Assembly: GCA_043554545.1 (NCBI GenBank)
Contig: CP121337.1
Location: forward strand, 248,001 to 312,000
Length of the DNA: 64,000 bases
Source: UBA7330 sp043554545
Lineage (GTDB): Bacteria; Bacteroidota; Bacteroidia; Cytophagales; Cyclobacteriaceae
Direction: 5' to 3'
The notes under the pieces were generated by a model, which saw nothing but the letters and a program-made list of their open reading frames with translations, made no database searches and was not told the DNA's origin. The translations under genes and the position numbers were made by a program. Every line of letters starts with the position of its first letter. Position 1 is the first letter of the stretch. Of this stretch, positions 42,008 through 50,896 are shown piece by piece.

Positions 42008-43189
42008 TCATGTTAAATCTAATGGATTTTGTATCTTTTCAAGTCCATTGAGTGCAACATTTGTATATATTTCTGTTGTTCTGGATGAAGAATGACCTAA
42101 TAGAGATTGTATATATCTCAAATCAGTTCCACTTTCAAGCAAATGAGTTGCAAATGAGTGACGCAGCATATGAGGAGTTACTCTTTTTTGAATGTTTGCA
42201 TTTTTTGCTGCCCGATATATAATTCTAGCTACACTTGTTGGGCTATAAAGGCCCCCGTCAGAGCCTTCAAAAAGATAGGTTTTTGGCTTATATGCCTTGT
42301 AATACATCCTTAGTTCAATTAATAACTGTTTGCTTAGTAATGTGATTCTGTCCTTATTACCTTTAGATTGCCTCACTGTGATTAACATTCGGTCACTATC
42401 TATGTCTTCAATTTTTAATTGAAGTAATTCATTCCTCCTGAGGCCAGCTGAATAAAGAAGACTAATAATACATTTATGTTTGATGTTCCTGCAGCTGCTG
42501 ATCATTTTCAGCACACTTTCTTTGCTTAATACCTTAGGTAAGGTCTCTTTTTTGATTGGTCTCTCTATGGAATAAAAGCGATTAGGCATTTCCTTGACCA
42601 CTTCGTAGTAAAATTTTATGGCGTTTATGGATTGATTGATATAAGTGTCTGATTTCTTTTCCAGTACCAATTTTTGCAAGTAGTTTTTGATATCTATTTC
42701 GCTCAGGCTCATCAGGTTATCTACCTTAGGGTAATAATTGATAAAACGCTCAAACATTCCGATGTAAATTTTGGCTGTGTTCATTGAATACATCCTTACC
42801 TCCAGCTTCTGATAAAATTCCTCCGGACAAAACCTCCAATTATCTCTTGGCTTCCTTTTTCTGTATGCATCTACAGTCAGACTCTCGTTTCCAGCATGTA
42901 TAGGTTTATTAGGGAAGAAATTGCTGCAATTTATCCAGCCAACAGCCTTGAAAGTGTCAAAGATGACGTCCAGGTTATTGCCCTTGTTTGGAATATAAGC
43001 CATTCCGTATGGTTGACTCCATTTTACATCTGGCAATTGCTTGACCAATGTCTGGATCAGCTTGTCTGGGTAGAACTTGATGCCAATCATTTTTTGATCG
43101 TTGATATAAAGGTGCTTGAGCGTGATCTGACGCTCTTTAGGTTGTGTTAGTGGCTTCATGGAGTTAAATAAACTTGAATGATAGTCCAT
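42008..43189 (-). CDS. IntI/Xer-like tyrosine recombinase of the array
   Basis: 393 residues (an ATG at 43159 is an alternative start). Residues ~1-125 are an extra N-terminal region; ~130-205 a SAM-like core-binding domain (MNTAKIYIGMFERFINYYPK); ~215-393 the catalytic domain. Catalytic residues: Arg251 (SAGLRRNEL), Lys276 (RQSKGNKDR), His340 and Arg343 (TPHMLRHSFATHLLESG), His366 (LLGHSSSRT), Tyr375 (EIYTNV). The C-terminus NPLDLT resembles the SPLDAL-type ending of IntI1. The ~20-residue helix insertion before TPHxLRH that marks classical IntI is missing. It reads towards the cassettes. Likely inserts and excises the cassettes at the palindromic sites. Confidence 0.88.
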   Translation of the reverse strand: MDYHSSLFNSMKPLTQPKERQITLKHLYINDQKMIGIKFYPDKLIQTLVKQLPDVKWSQPYGMAYIPNKGNNLDVIFDTFKAVGWINCSNFFPNKPIHAGNESLTVDAYRKRKPRDNWRFCPEEFYQKLEVRMYSMNTAKIYIGMFERFINYYPKVDNLMSLSEIDIKNYLQKLVLEKKSDTYINQSINAIKFYYEVVKEMPNRFYSIERPIKKETLPKVLSKESVLKMISSCRNIKHKCIISLLYSAGLRRNELLQLKIEDIDSDRMLITVRQSKGNKDRITLLSKQLLIELRMYYKAYKPKTYLFEGSDGGLYSPTSVARIIYRAAKNANIQKRVTPHMLRHSFATHLLESGTDLRYIQSLLGHSSSRTTEIYTNVALNGLEKIQNPLDLT

Positions 43190-43235
43190 AACTGTTTTGA
43201 TAAGTATTTATATTCGACTATAAGCATTTAAAAAA

Positions 43236-43637
43236 ATGAATAGTAGACAGGAACGAACTTGTCCTGAATGTGGCAAACCCATCATCGGACGCCTCGATAA
43301 GATATTCTGTGATGCCTATTGCCGGAATACGTAAAACAACCAGGTGAAAAGACAGGATGAGCAGTATATCAAAGAGGTAAATCGTAAAATCAGGCGAAAC
43401 AGAAGAATCTTAAAAACCTTATGTCCACAAGGGAAAGCCTCCGTAAGAAGAGATATCCTGGAAACCATGGGTTTCGATTTTAAGTACTTCACGGCTACTT
43501 ACCAATCACCCAAACTGCTTTACTACTTCTGTTATGACTTTGGCTTTGCCGCCATAAAAGAACAGGGGAAAAACAAAGCCATGATCATCCAAAAGCAAAA
43601 CTACATGGATGAATACACCCTGGATCCCTGGAAATAA
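43236..43637 (+). pseudogene. Zinc-ribbon protein gene broken by a stop after the zinc finger
   Basis: From the ATG at 43236 it reads MNSRQERTCPECGKPIIGRL, DKIFCDAYCRNT, then TAA at 43332-43334, then in the same frame NNQVKRQDEQYIKEVNRKIR and on to YMDEYTLDPWK. The intact homologue at 57460 has CRNSYNNRLN where this gene has CRNT-stop-NN, so a Tyr codon became TAA. Downstream half could restart at GTG 43344. Divergent from the recombinase, with ~46 bp between. Confidence 0.82.
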
Positions 43638-45293
43638 TTATTGATTCTCTTCTTCTGGCGCTCGTTGCTTCAGGATAAGGTCAGCTAAAAGTGAATAGTC
43701 AATATCTTGCACCGAGCTACTTCCGTCAATAGCTAATGATGCTGCAAGGGCTGCGGCCTGACCGAGCATCATAAACTGAGGCTCCATGCGGATGGATCCG
43801 TGTGCAACGTGTGTCGCCGAAAGGCATACGGGGACCAGCAAATTTTCAGTTTCTTCTTTTTTAGGAACGATGGAGCGGTAGGAGATGCCATAAGGTTTGG
43901 GTGGCACCCGCCAAATGACCCCCTCTCTGTGTGTATGTCCCTGTTCATTGATGAATATATGAACCAGGTGAGAGTCCATCCCAAAGGAGGCTTCTGCAAC
44001 AGGGTCGTTTGCCTCGACAGTTCCTTCAGCATCATGCTGGGTCATCACATAGTCAGAAACCATTCTCCGGGCTTCTCTGATATAGATTTCATAGGGCCAC
44101 CCATTATTTCTTACAAATTCGTCTTTCGCCAATCCATATTGTTTGACCTCATCACGAATGGCCTGAGGTACTCTCGGGTGGTTACCCAATGACCAGATTA
44201 GTCCATGTTCGTAGTTGATTTGCCGCTCGATGATTTCCTCACGGGTAGCATAATCCCCCGTCGGGAAATCCCAGTTGAGCATGCCACCATCTGTGGAAAA
44301 GCTGTGCAGTGAATTGATGTCAAACTTGTTGTTGGGTAGCGGATCTATTTTAAGGGGGAGTCGGTGGTCACCGGCTTCAAAAATCCTGAACAACAACTCA
44401 AATTCTCGCTCGTCATAGTTTTCGGGTTTGGTAAACGGGATGCTGTTTTCAGGATCTTTAGATACACACAACCGATAGGTGTAGGCCTGTGTTTTCTTAT
44501 CCCCGGCTCCCTGAACCAGTTGGCCTGTTCCGTCGTGTAAACCTAAATCGATGACATGGGGAATAACCCCGCTGTCGGGATCTCCAGGAATAATATACGG
44601 GTCCACATCAACCACAAAATGATCTTTGTCACGCTGAGTATATTGCAGCGCCCGATCAATATCTCCCCTCCGAACGCCATTCAAATCCTCACCATAGGTA
44701 ACCTCACTTTCTCTGCCGTATGTAAAGCTGACGCCCGAATGACCCATCAAATCTCCTTCGTAGGATGCGTCAATAAACATGCTACCGGAAAATTTCTTAC
44801 CTGATTCCAACGTGATGGATTGAATGCGATTGTTTACAATATCGACTCCATTTTCCAGTTCGAGTCGATCGTTGAGTAAAAAGGGGATCTCATAAGCGTT
44901 AATGATTTCCATAAATACTTCTTCAGCGGCATGAGGTTCATGTTGCCAGGCAATTTCCTTCCCGTATTTTGTGCCCAACCTTTGATAGAATTCCCTGGCA
45001 GCCCCCTGAATGGCATCAGCTTTACCGTAATCTGTCCAACCAAGGCCGCTGGAGCTCATCCCACCGAGATGTTCATGATCTTCAATCACAATCACAGACT
45101 TGCCCATCTTCTTTGCGGTTACAGCTGCAATGACGCCCGCAGAAGTACCGCCGTAAACAATTACATCATAGGTTGGCGTGTTGGGTTTCTGGCAGGAGAT
45201 GAAAGCAATAAGCAACGTTAATAATACTTTAAGCAAGTACCCTTTTAGTTGAGATTCGACAACTTTATGACTGTTTTTTATAACCACTTGCAT
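43638..45293 (-). CDS. FAD-dependent oxidoreductase lipoprotein (FAD_oxidored family)
   Basis: 551 residues from the ATG at 45293 (MQVVIKNSHKVVESQLKGYL; lipobox LIAFISC). Dinucleotide motif DVIVYGGTSAGVIAAVTAKK and LGGMSSSGLGWTDYGK, MFIDASYEGDLM, and a late MEPQFMMLGQAAALAAS are characteristic of the PF12831-type family found in sugar-degradation loci. Substrate unknown. Overlaps the TspO-like gene end by 29 bp and lies near the rhamnogalacturonan lyase, suggesting carbohydrate use. Confidence 0.88.
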   Translation of the reverse strand: MQVVIKNSHKVVESQLKGYLLKVLLTLLIAFISCQKPNTPTYDVIVYGGTSAGVIAAVTAKKMGKSVIVIEDHEHLGGMSSSGLGWTDYGKADAIQGAAREFYQRLGTKYGKEIAWQHEPHAAEEVFMEIINAYEIPFLLNDRLELENGVDIVNNRIQSITLESGKKFSGSMFIDASYEGDLMGHSGVSFTYGRESEVTYGEDLNGVRRGDIDRALQYTQRDKDHFVVDVDPYIIPGDPDSGVIPHVIDLGLHDGTGQLVQGAGDKKTQAYTYRLCVSKDPENSIPFTKPENYDEREFELLFRIFEAGDHRLPLKIDPLPNNKFDINSLHSFSTDGGMLNWDFPTGDYATREEIIERQINYEHGLIWSLGNHPRVPQAIRDEVKQYGLAKDEFVRNNGWPYEIYIREARRMVSDYVMTQHDAEGTVEANDPVAEASFGMDSHLVHIFINEQGHTHREGVIWRVPPKPYGISYRSIVPKKEETENLLVPVCLSATHVAHGSIRMEPQFMMLGQAAALAASLAIDGSSSVQDIDYSLLADLILKQRAPEEENQ

Positions 45294-46074
45294 AATATTT
45301 TCTAATAATTGGTAAAGTAGCCCGATTCCTATAGGCATGAATGGAGGCAATAATACTAATAATCAGACAAGCGACAACCGCAGTCCATTGCAAAATGGAG
45401 ATTTCATTCCAATGTCTGACAGCAATGGCGATTAATGCCCAAATGACCACACCGCCGAATTCACGCATGTTTCGGGTGAGAATCATGAACCCACTAAGCA
45501 AAGTTGCCAGCGCAATGGCCAGGATCGTCCAGGTAATTTCTGACAGGCCACCATTCCAACCTACGCTACCCAAATGAGCCGAAATATTGGCAATGGTTGC
45601 GACGGAAATCCACCCTACATATAAATCAATGGGCCACCAAACCAACGTGATGAATTTCAAGGGGGCATCCCAGCGCTCCATATTGAGCCTGATCACTGTA
45701 AGAGTTAGCATGCATAAGATAAAAAGCATGACCAGAACGGAAATACCGGAATCCTCATGAAGCCAGAACCACAGCCAGGTTCCATTGCCTATATGTGCAA
45801 GCAGAAGTGTGGGGGCGGCTTTACTTACAAATTCAGCGGAGGAATGCTTGCTAAACGAACAGTAAACCATATAGATAGCCAGAACGATCAGTCCGAGATA
45901 GATCACTCCCCAAATGGCAAATGCATATCCTGCTGGTGTAAACAGGTTATCAAACCGATCACTGACAGATCCTACGGTATTCCCTGCTATGGCGCCTGTA
46001 TTGGAGTAGTAATTCCAAAAGATCAGTAATGCCAGTGTGACCAGGTGCCCGATAGATAAAACCTTTTTATTCAT
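45265..46074 (-). CDS. TspO/MBR-like membrane protein
   Basis: 269 residues with about eight membrane segments; aromatic-rich blocks FTPAGYAFAIWGVIYLGLIV, GNGTWLWFWLHEDSGISVLV, LVWWPIDLYVGWISVATIAN resemble the tryptophan-rich sensory (TspO/MBR) family in a longer form. TspO proteins bind tetrapyrroles or sterols. Role here unknown. Just upstream of the FAD oxidoreductase gene. Confidence 0.75.
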   Translation of the reverse strand: MNKKVLSIGHLVTLALLIFWNYYSNTGAIAGNTVGSVSDRFDNLFTPAGYAFAIWGVIYLGLIVLAIYMVYCSFSKHSSAEFVSKAAPTLLLAHIGNGTWLWFWLHEDSGISVLVMLFILCMLTLTVIRLNMERWDAPLKFITLVWWPIDLYVGWISVATIANISAHLGSVGWNGGLSEITWTILAIALATLLSGFMILTRNMREFGGVVIWALIAIAVRHWNEISILQWTAVVACLIISIIASIHAYRNRATLPIIRKYYASGYKKQS

Positions 46075-46260
46075 AATGTAGAAGAGTTTGATAGGAGGAA
46101 ATACTTTAGCTCAGTATAATAGCAACCACTCCAAAAATGAAATGTTTACAAGGCCTTATCAGAGCGTCTATCTGGGAATTGATGGTCAGATAAAATCAGC
46201 GGCTTCAACTTTAAAAGGCAATAGCACATTTGAAGGTTGGAGATTTAGTAAAACCAAATC

Positions 46261-46707
46261 CTAAAATTGCAGCTCCTCAATATGGTCTATATAAAGTTTT
46301 CTTGGGATACCATAAATGGAGACCTTGATTTCGCCACTGTAGTTGATTTCAATCTCACGGCCTCCGAGGAAACTTAGTATTCCGTTTAGTACACCAACGT
46401 CACCAATATTGACGGTAGCATCCAGGGGTACCTTAAATTCAGATTTTGGCTTAATCTTAAGATGTAAGGATTTGTTAACCTGCCCAATGAGACGATCTCC
46501 GGTTCTGACATCGATATTGACTTCTTTTAGTGTCATACCGCGTTCGTTGGGGTTATAAAAGACAGCATCACCATTCAGGTTTGCCGTTTTCCCATTAAAC
46601 TCGGATACCTTTAGTTTTTCTATCCGAAGAAATTCAGGGGGCTCTCTGATTGCTTCACATTGCATCAGGAGAATGGCAAGGAAAGTTAAGGCAACGAATC
46701 GATTCAT
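46261..46707 (-). CDS. LEA type 2-like lipoprotein
   Basis: 148 residues. Signal/lipobox MNRFVALTFLAILLMQC; the mature domain alternates strands (LNGDAVFYNPNERGMTLKEV, KSEFKVPLDATVNIG) as in LEA14/WHy-type proteins. Probably an outer- or inner-membrane lipoprotein of unknown role. 11 bp after the rhamnogalacturonan lyase gene. Confidence 0.8.
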   Translation of the reverse strand: MNRFVALTFLAILLMQCEAIREPPEFLRIEKLKVSEFNGKTANLNGDAVFYNPNERGMTLKEVNIDVRTGDRLIGQVNKSLHLKIKPKSEFKVPLDATVNIGDVGVLNGILSFLGGREIEINYSGEIKVSIYGIPRKLYIDHIEELQF

Positions 46708-46718
46708 ATAATCAAAGG

Positions 46719-48674
46719 TTAATCAATAGCCTTAATGATACGGATATCTGGTGCTTTCGGTTTTTCCATTTCCTCCCCAATATAAAAGGAAGGGTGAGGA
46801 GGCTGGTTATAAGCTACATTTTGCCAGGTGATACTTAATCTGTAGACCGGATCATGCATAAATGTTCTGAATCGGCGATTGGTGGGGTAAGGCGTTGTAT
46901 AGATTCTCAATGATTGATTGTCACTACTTCTCAGAATCACCTCTTCTCTCCAGTCTCCGATCAGGTCTCCACTTAAGGCAGGAGTAGATTTGGATCCATT
47001 GTTTGAGGTAAAACCTTCCGCCACCAATAAGGGTTTTGTCTCCTGAGTCCGCCAATCCCATTTTGATATCTCGTTTTTATTCAGGAGTTCTCTGAGCAGG
47101 TCGTTATCCCACCATACGGCGAAATTGCAAGAGGACGGTTGTTTTTCTGAAATCAGGTTTCCTTTCGCATCAAACAAACCTGTAATGTTTGCTCCTCTTA
47201 CCCAGCTTTCATTCCCAGGATACCTTGGGTCAATATTGAATGAAACACCTCTTCCTGGACCTTCACCATCTCGACCAGCCTTTACGGAGGGCTTCTTCCA
47301 TAAGATTTCGCCGGTTTCGGCAGCCCGGAAGTTAGCCCCTGCGTCATCAAAACGTTCCTGGATATTGAAAACTTCCAGGCCAGGCCTGGTTGGATCAAGA
47401 TCAGAAAGGTGGATCGCGTCCCCATGCCCAAGACCCGTGCTATACAATCCTGTGCCGTCATCATCAATGACGGCTGCACCGTAAATAATTTCATCTTTTC
47501 CATCATTGTCAACATCTCCTACAGACAAATTGTGATTGCCCTGTCCACTGTATTGGTCATTTCCTGATGTGCCGTCTTCGCTGTCGAAAGTCCATCGGTG
47601 GGCGAGCTCACCATCCTTAAAATCCCATGCAGCCAATACTGATCGGGTATAGTAACCCCGGGACATTACCAAACTAGGATGCTTGCCGTCGAGGTAAGCA
47701 ATGCAAGCAAGAAATCGATCGATCCTGTTTCCGTATCCGTCGCCCCAGATTTCGGCCAATTGTGCGGAGGTTGGCTTATCGGTATCCGGGTGTCTGGACG
47801 GTAGGTAATCAGTGGTGGTAATTGCTTTTCCTGTCAGTCCATCAAAAACAGTTAGATATTCCGGACCTCTTAAAATGTAACCATCCATTTTTCTTTCAGA
47901 GACACGTCCACCCGGACCTGCGATTTCTACGAGGGAGTTCTCCGGATAGCGATATACAGAATCAGCATTTCCGATAATCTTGCCGGTTCCATCTACGGTT
48001 CCGTCTGAGGTCTTGCAAGCTACTTCTGCCCGACCATCGCCGTCGAGGTCATAGACCATAAACTGGGTGTAATGGGCTCCTTCACGGATATTGATGCCGA
48101 GGTTGATCCTCCAAAGCAAAGTTCCGTCAAACTCATATGCTTCCAGAATGGGAGGATCCGTTAATCCGGTATGTGAATTATCATGACCCCGACCTGATTG
48201 GTGAAGGATAATTTCATAATCACCGTCTCCATCCAGGTCTCCGACGGAGGCATCATTGGGGCGATAGCCCTCAGGGGTTTGTAGCGGGATATCCATGTAG
48301 TTCTCCTGCCAGACGTTCACGGGTTCAGAAGCAGGGCCTTCAACTCCTCCTACAACAGGTGCTATTTTATATTGAAAACTTTCCCTGTTCACAATATTTC
48401 TATCCAAAAAATTGGTGCGATCCCCTATGGGTGTTTTATTCAGTTTGACAAACTCCTCATTGCTTTTACTTCGATAAATGTTGAAAGCAATTTCCTCCGG
48501 CTCATCGCCCAGCCAGCGCCAACTGATCAGGTGGGCATCCTGATCTGTTTTTACTGCGACCAGGCCCCTGTTCAAATACTCCATTTGTCGCTGGGCAAAT
48601 AATTCGGAGAGGCTAAAAAGCGTAAGCCCTACCAATAAGGAAAAGCCGAGCAGATGTTTTAGGGGGTATTTCAT
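46719..48674 (-). CDS. Rhamnogalacturonan lyase, PL11 family
   Basis: 651 residues with signal peptide (KHLLGFSLLVGLTLFSLSEL..AQ). The N-terminal strand domain opens RQMEYLNRGLVAVKTDQDAH; an eight-bladed propeller follows with calcium-binding D-x-D-x-D-G motifs (VGDLDGDGDYEIIL, VYDLDGDGRAEVAC, VGDVDNDGKDEIIY). YesW/YesX-type lyases cleave the rhamnogalacturonan I backbone by beta-elimination. Extracellular or periplasmic. No SusC/SusD pair is in the window. Confidence 0.92.
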   Translation of the reverse strand: MKYPLKHLLGFSLLVGLTLFSLSELFAQRQMEYLNRGLVAVKTDQDAHLISWRWLGDEPEEIAFNIYRSKSNEEFVKLNKTPIGDRTNFLDRNIVNRESFQYKIAPVVGGVEGPASEPVNVWQENYMDIPLQTPEGYRPNDASVGDLDGDGDYEIILHQSGRGHDNSHTGLTDPPILEAYEFDGTLLWRINLGINIREGAHYTQFMVYDLDGDGRAEVACKTSDGTVDGTGKIIGNADSVYRYPENSLVEIAGPGGRVSERKMDGYILRGPEYLTVFDGLTGKAITTTDYLPSRHPDTDKPTSAQLAEIWGDGYGNRIDRFLACIAYLDGKHPSLVMSRGYYTRSVLAAWDFKDGELAHRWTFDSEDGTSGNDQYSGQGNHNLSVGDVDNDGKDEIIYGAAVIDDDGTGLYSTGLGHGDAIHLSDLDPTRPGLEVFNIQERFDDAGANFRAAETGEILWKKPSVKAGRDGEGPGRGVSFNIDPRYPGNESWVRGANITGLFDAKGNLISEKQPSSCNFAVWWDNDLLRELLNKNEISKWDWRTQETKPLLVAEGFTSNNGSKSTPALSGDLIGDWREEVILRSSDNQSLRIYTTPYPTNRRFRTFMHDPVYRLSITWQNVAYNQPPHPSFYIGEEMEKPKAPDIRIIKAID

Positions 48675-48764
48675 TTCATAGGTTCTTTGGCAATAAATTA
48701 ATCAAAATATTTTAGGTGTCCTGCGTATTAAAAAATGCAAGTACTCATCAAGTAATGGCCCCGA

Positions 48765-50825
48765 TTAGTTGCCATGCTCCACTGGATAACCTAATTCTCC
48801 CCAAACGAGTATTCCTTCGTCCAGAATCGCGGTATTTTTAAATCCATTTTTTCTCAGCGTGCTGACGACTTTGTCAGATGCTCTATGCGGGCAAGCACAA
48901 TATACCACAATCCAGGTGCTGTCATTTGGTATATTCGTTACGAAATTTTCAGGTTCTTCATAATATGGAACAGGGATAGATCCAGGAATATGCATTTGTC
49001 GCCATGCGACTTCTGACCGTGCATCAAGCATCACCAAACGCAGACTATCTTCCAATGCCTTTATCAACTGTTTGGCTGGCAGATATTTACCTTCTTTGAG
49101 TGTGAACGTGGGCACCCTACTGTTCGGATTTAGTATATAGTCTTCCGGTGGGGGTATAGAAGCGATAGTTGTTTTCGGAGGCACATCCCAACCGGATGCT
49201 CTGCTTCGAAGAAAAGCAGTGACAGCATCAATTTCCTTGTTGTTCAGACTGTCTTTAAAGGCCTTCATAGGGGTGTTATCCCTTCCTTCTGCAATAGCAT
49301 AGCGAAGAAAATGATCTGTTGCTGTAGCTAAAAGCATGGAATTTCCCAGTGCCGGAGCTGTAATTCCTTCACCGTTTTCACCATGGCATCTGGCGCATGT
49401 GCTTTTATAAATTTCAGCACCTAGTTGGACATCCCCAACGACAGGCTCTCTTGATAATTTAATAGGCTCTTCCACACCACTTTTTTCATATAGCCATTTT
49501 AGGAGAAGCTCTATTTCAATGAATTCCAGCGGTCCTCCCTGCCTACTTATATACCCACCCATAGCGGTTCCTGATCTACCAAACTGGATGGTATATCGCA
49601 TAAAATTTGTATACTCACTGGTAGCTAGTAGCGAGTGAGACCGCAGGGAAGGTGCATGATCCGCAGCATATCCCTCACGGTTTTCTCCGTGACATAAGGC
49701 GCAGTATTTTTTATACATGGCTGCTGCATTTTGTGCAGCTGCGCTGTCCAGCACGTCATCCTGCTTTAATCGCTCTGCCATAGCGCTCTGCTCTTCAGGT
49801 TCTTTCACAAATTCAAGCTGTACGCCATATGCATATGCTTTAAATACGCTAAGACACACGGGATTTCCTCCAATGTCAATGGCCTCCTTCGGGAGTCTTT
49901 TTTTGAGGTAATTATAGGTGGTGTCCAGGTTGACTACTTCAAAACGTAGGGCAAATACACCGGATCCTCGTTCATCCAGGAATTTAGAGATTTCATCCGC
50001 TTTGGATGTAGGAGCTATCAGATGGAGCTCCTGGTTTCGAGCTAATTTGAAACGAGCCATCGAATCGTTGGACTCCAGCTTTTTAAAGCCCATTTTTTGA
50101 TACTCTCTGGTGGCATTGCCCAAATCCTCTACCGCAATACGAATGGCTGACATCCCAACCACACCATTTGGATTTATCCGGTTCATTCGCCGGTAGTTAT
50201 AGTAAGTGGTCCATTCCTTGATGGCTCTTTTGTGGTCTAGATCGGCCCGCTCAATAAACCGGGGTAGGGATTGGGGTGGATTGGAATTGTTAAAATCCAA
50301 ACTTTTTCGTTGAGGACTTCCATCATCCCATGACCATCCTTTATCTACTTCATCAATTCGATAGGGCAGGATGGGGTCCATTTTAAAACCTTGAGAAGTA
50401 AGCCACATGGAGGTAGAATCAGCGGATGAACTGGATAATGTATAAAATCTAATGCCCTCATTATTTTCTAAAAAAGAGCTAAGAAATGAATTATCAGCAG
50501 GATCAATCAGAGAATCATTCAGCGAGAGAATCTCCAGGTTTGACATGTCAGGAAACATGGTGGAGATAGTTACGGAACCGTCGATCAACCCTTCATCAAA
50601 ACTACCTCTCAAATTGAAGCCCAATGTGTCGCGATAAAAGTTCCGGGTAGCTTCAAGGTCTTTTACCAGCAAAGCAACGTTGTGTATGCCATAGCCGATC
50701 CCAAGAAGAAAGGGTTCCTGCTCATTTGATTTCTTACAGGAGATACCAATGAGTAAAAAAGAAATGATGAGACAGGTGGCTGATTTACTGGCTTTTTGAT
50801 GCATTGGAGGTCGAGAATTTCTCAT
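48765..50825 (-). CDS. VOC-VOC-cytochrome c-cytochrome c-rhodanese fusion lipoprotein
   Basis: 686 residues, lipobox LLIGISC (Cys30). Two VOC/glyoxalase-like units at ~45-155 (GIHNVALLVKDLEATRNFYR) and ~222-342 (MSAIRIAVEDLGNATREYQK). Two c-type heme domains with Cys375-Cys378-His379 (YCALCHGEN) and Cys477-Cys480-His481 (CARCHGENGEG). A rhodanese domain at ~585-686 with Cys643 in VYCACPHRAS. Frame is continuous and the domains are complete. A periplasmic redox or sulfur-handling role is inferred; substrate unknown. Unusual fusion. Confidence 0.88.
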   Translation of the reverse strand: MRNSRPPMHQKASKSATCLIISFLLIGISCKKSNEQEPFLLGIGYGIHNVALLVKDLEATRNFYRDTLGFNLRGSFDEGLIDGSVTISTMFPDMSNLEILSLNDSLIDPADNSFLSSFLENNEGIRFYTLSSSSADSTSMWLTSQGFKMDPILPYRIDEVDKGWSWDDGSPQRKSLDFNNSNPPQSLPRFIERADLDHKRAIKEWTTYYNYRRMNRINPNGVVGMSAIRIAVEDLGNATREYQKMGFKKLESNDSMARFKLARNQELHLIAPTSKADEISKFLDERGSGVFALRFEVVNLDTTYNYLKKRLPKEAIDIGGNPVCLSVFKAYAYGVQLEFVKEPEEQSAMAERLKQDDVLDSAAAQNAAAMYKKYCALCHGENREGYAADHAPSLRSHSLLATSEYTNFMRYTIQFGRSGTAMGGYISRQGGPLEFIEIELLLKWLYEKSGVEEPIKLSREPVVGDVQLGAEIYKSTCARCHGENGEGITAPALGNSMLLATATDHFLRYAIAEGRDNTPMKAFKDSLNNKEIDAVTAFLRSRASGWDVPPKTTIASIPPPEDYILNPNSRVPTFTLKEGKYLPAKQLIKALEDSLRLVMLDARSEVAWRQMHIPGSIPVPYYEEPENFVTNIPNDSTWIVVYCACPHRASDKVVSTLRKNGFKNTAILDEGILVWGELGYPVEHGN

Positions 50826-50896
50826 TTAATTTAATTATAAAGCCATCAAACTCAGGGAATATTTTGAGTCAGGCAATTCCTCCGTTTTATCCAAAC

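Larger units (their letters stand above)
9025..43189 (-). mobile_element. Integron-like gene-cassette array with tyrosine recombinase
   Basis: Twenty-one palindromic spacers separate blocks of genes that nearly all read on the minus strand, starting from a tyrosine recombinase at 42008-43189. Each spacer has, on the plus strand, a left edge ending in AACG and a right edge GTTA or GTTG. The adjacent inner arms are mutually complementary, e.g. GACTATGGCGC with GCGCTATAGTC. On the minus strand this is the attC layout R''(..AAC)-arm-loop-arm-(GTT..)R' placed just after each cassette's last stop codon. Spacers recur as sequence families. Cargo is dominated by toxin-antitoxin pairs and unrelated accessory genes, as in sedentary chromosomal integrons. 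The block 6855-9006 may be the last, eroded cassette. Integron identity is inference; the repeated architecture is seen directly. Confidence 0.8.

Noticed and set aside
42008..43189. Prophage or conjugative element integrase
   Set aside because: No phage structural, replication, relaxase or Tra genes occur anywhere in the window, and the gene blocks are bounded individually by palindromic sites.
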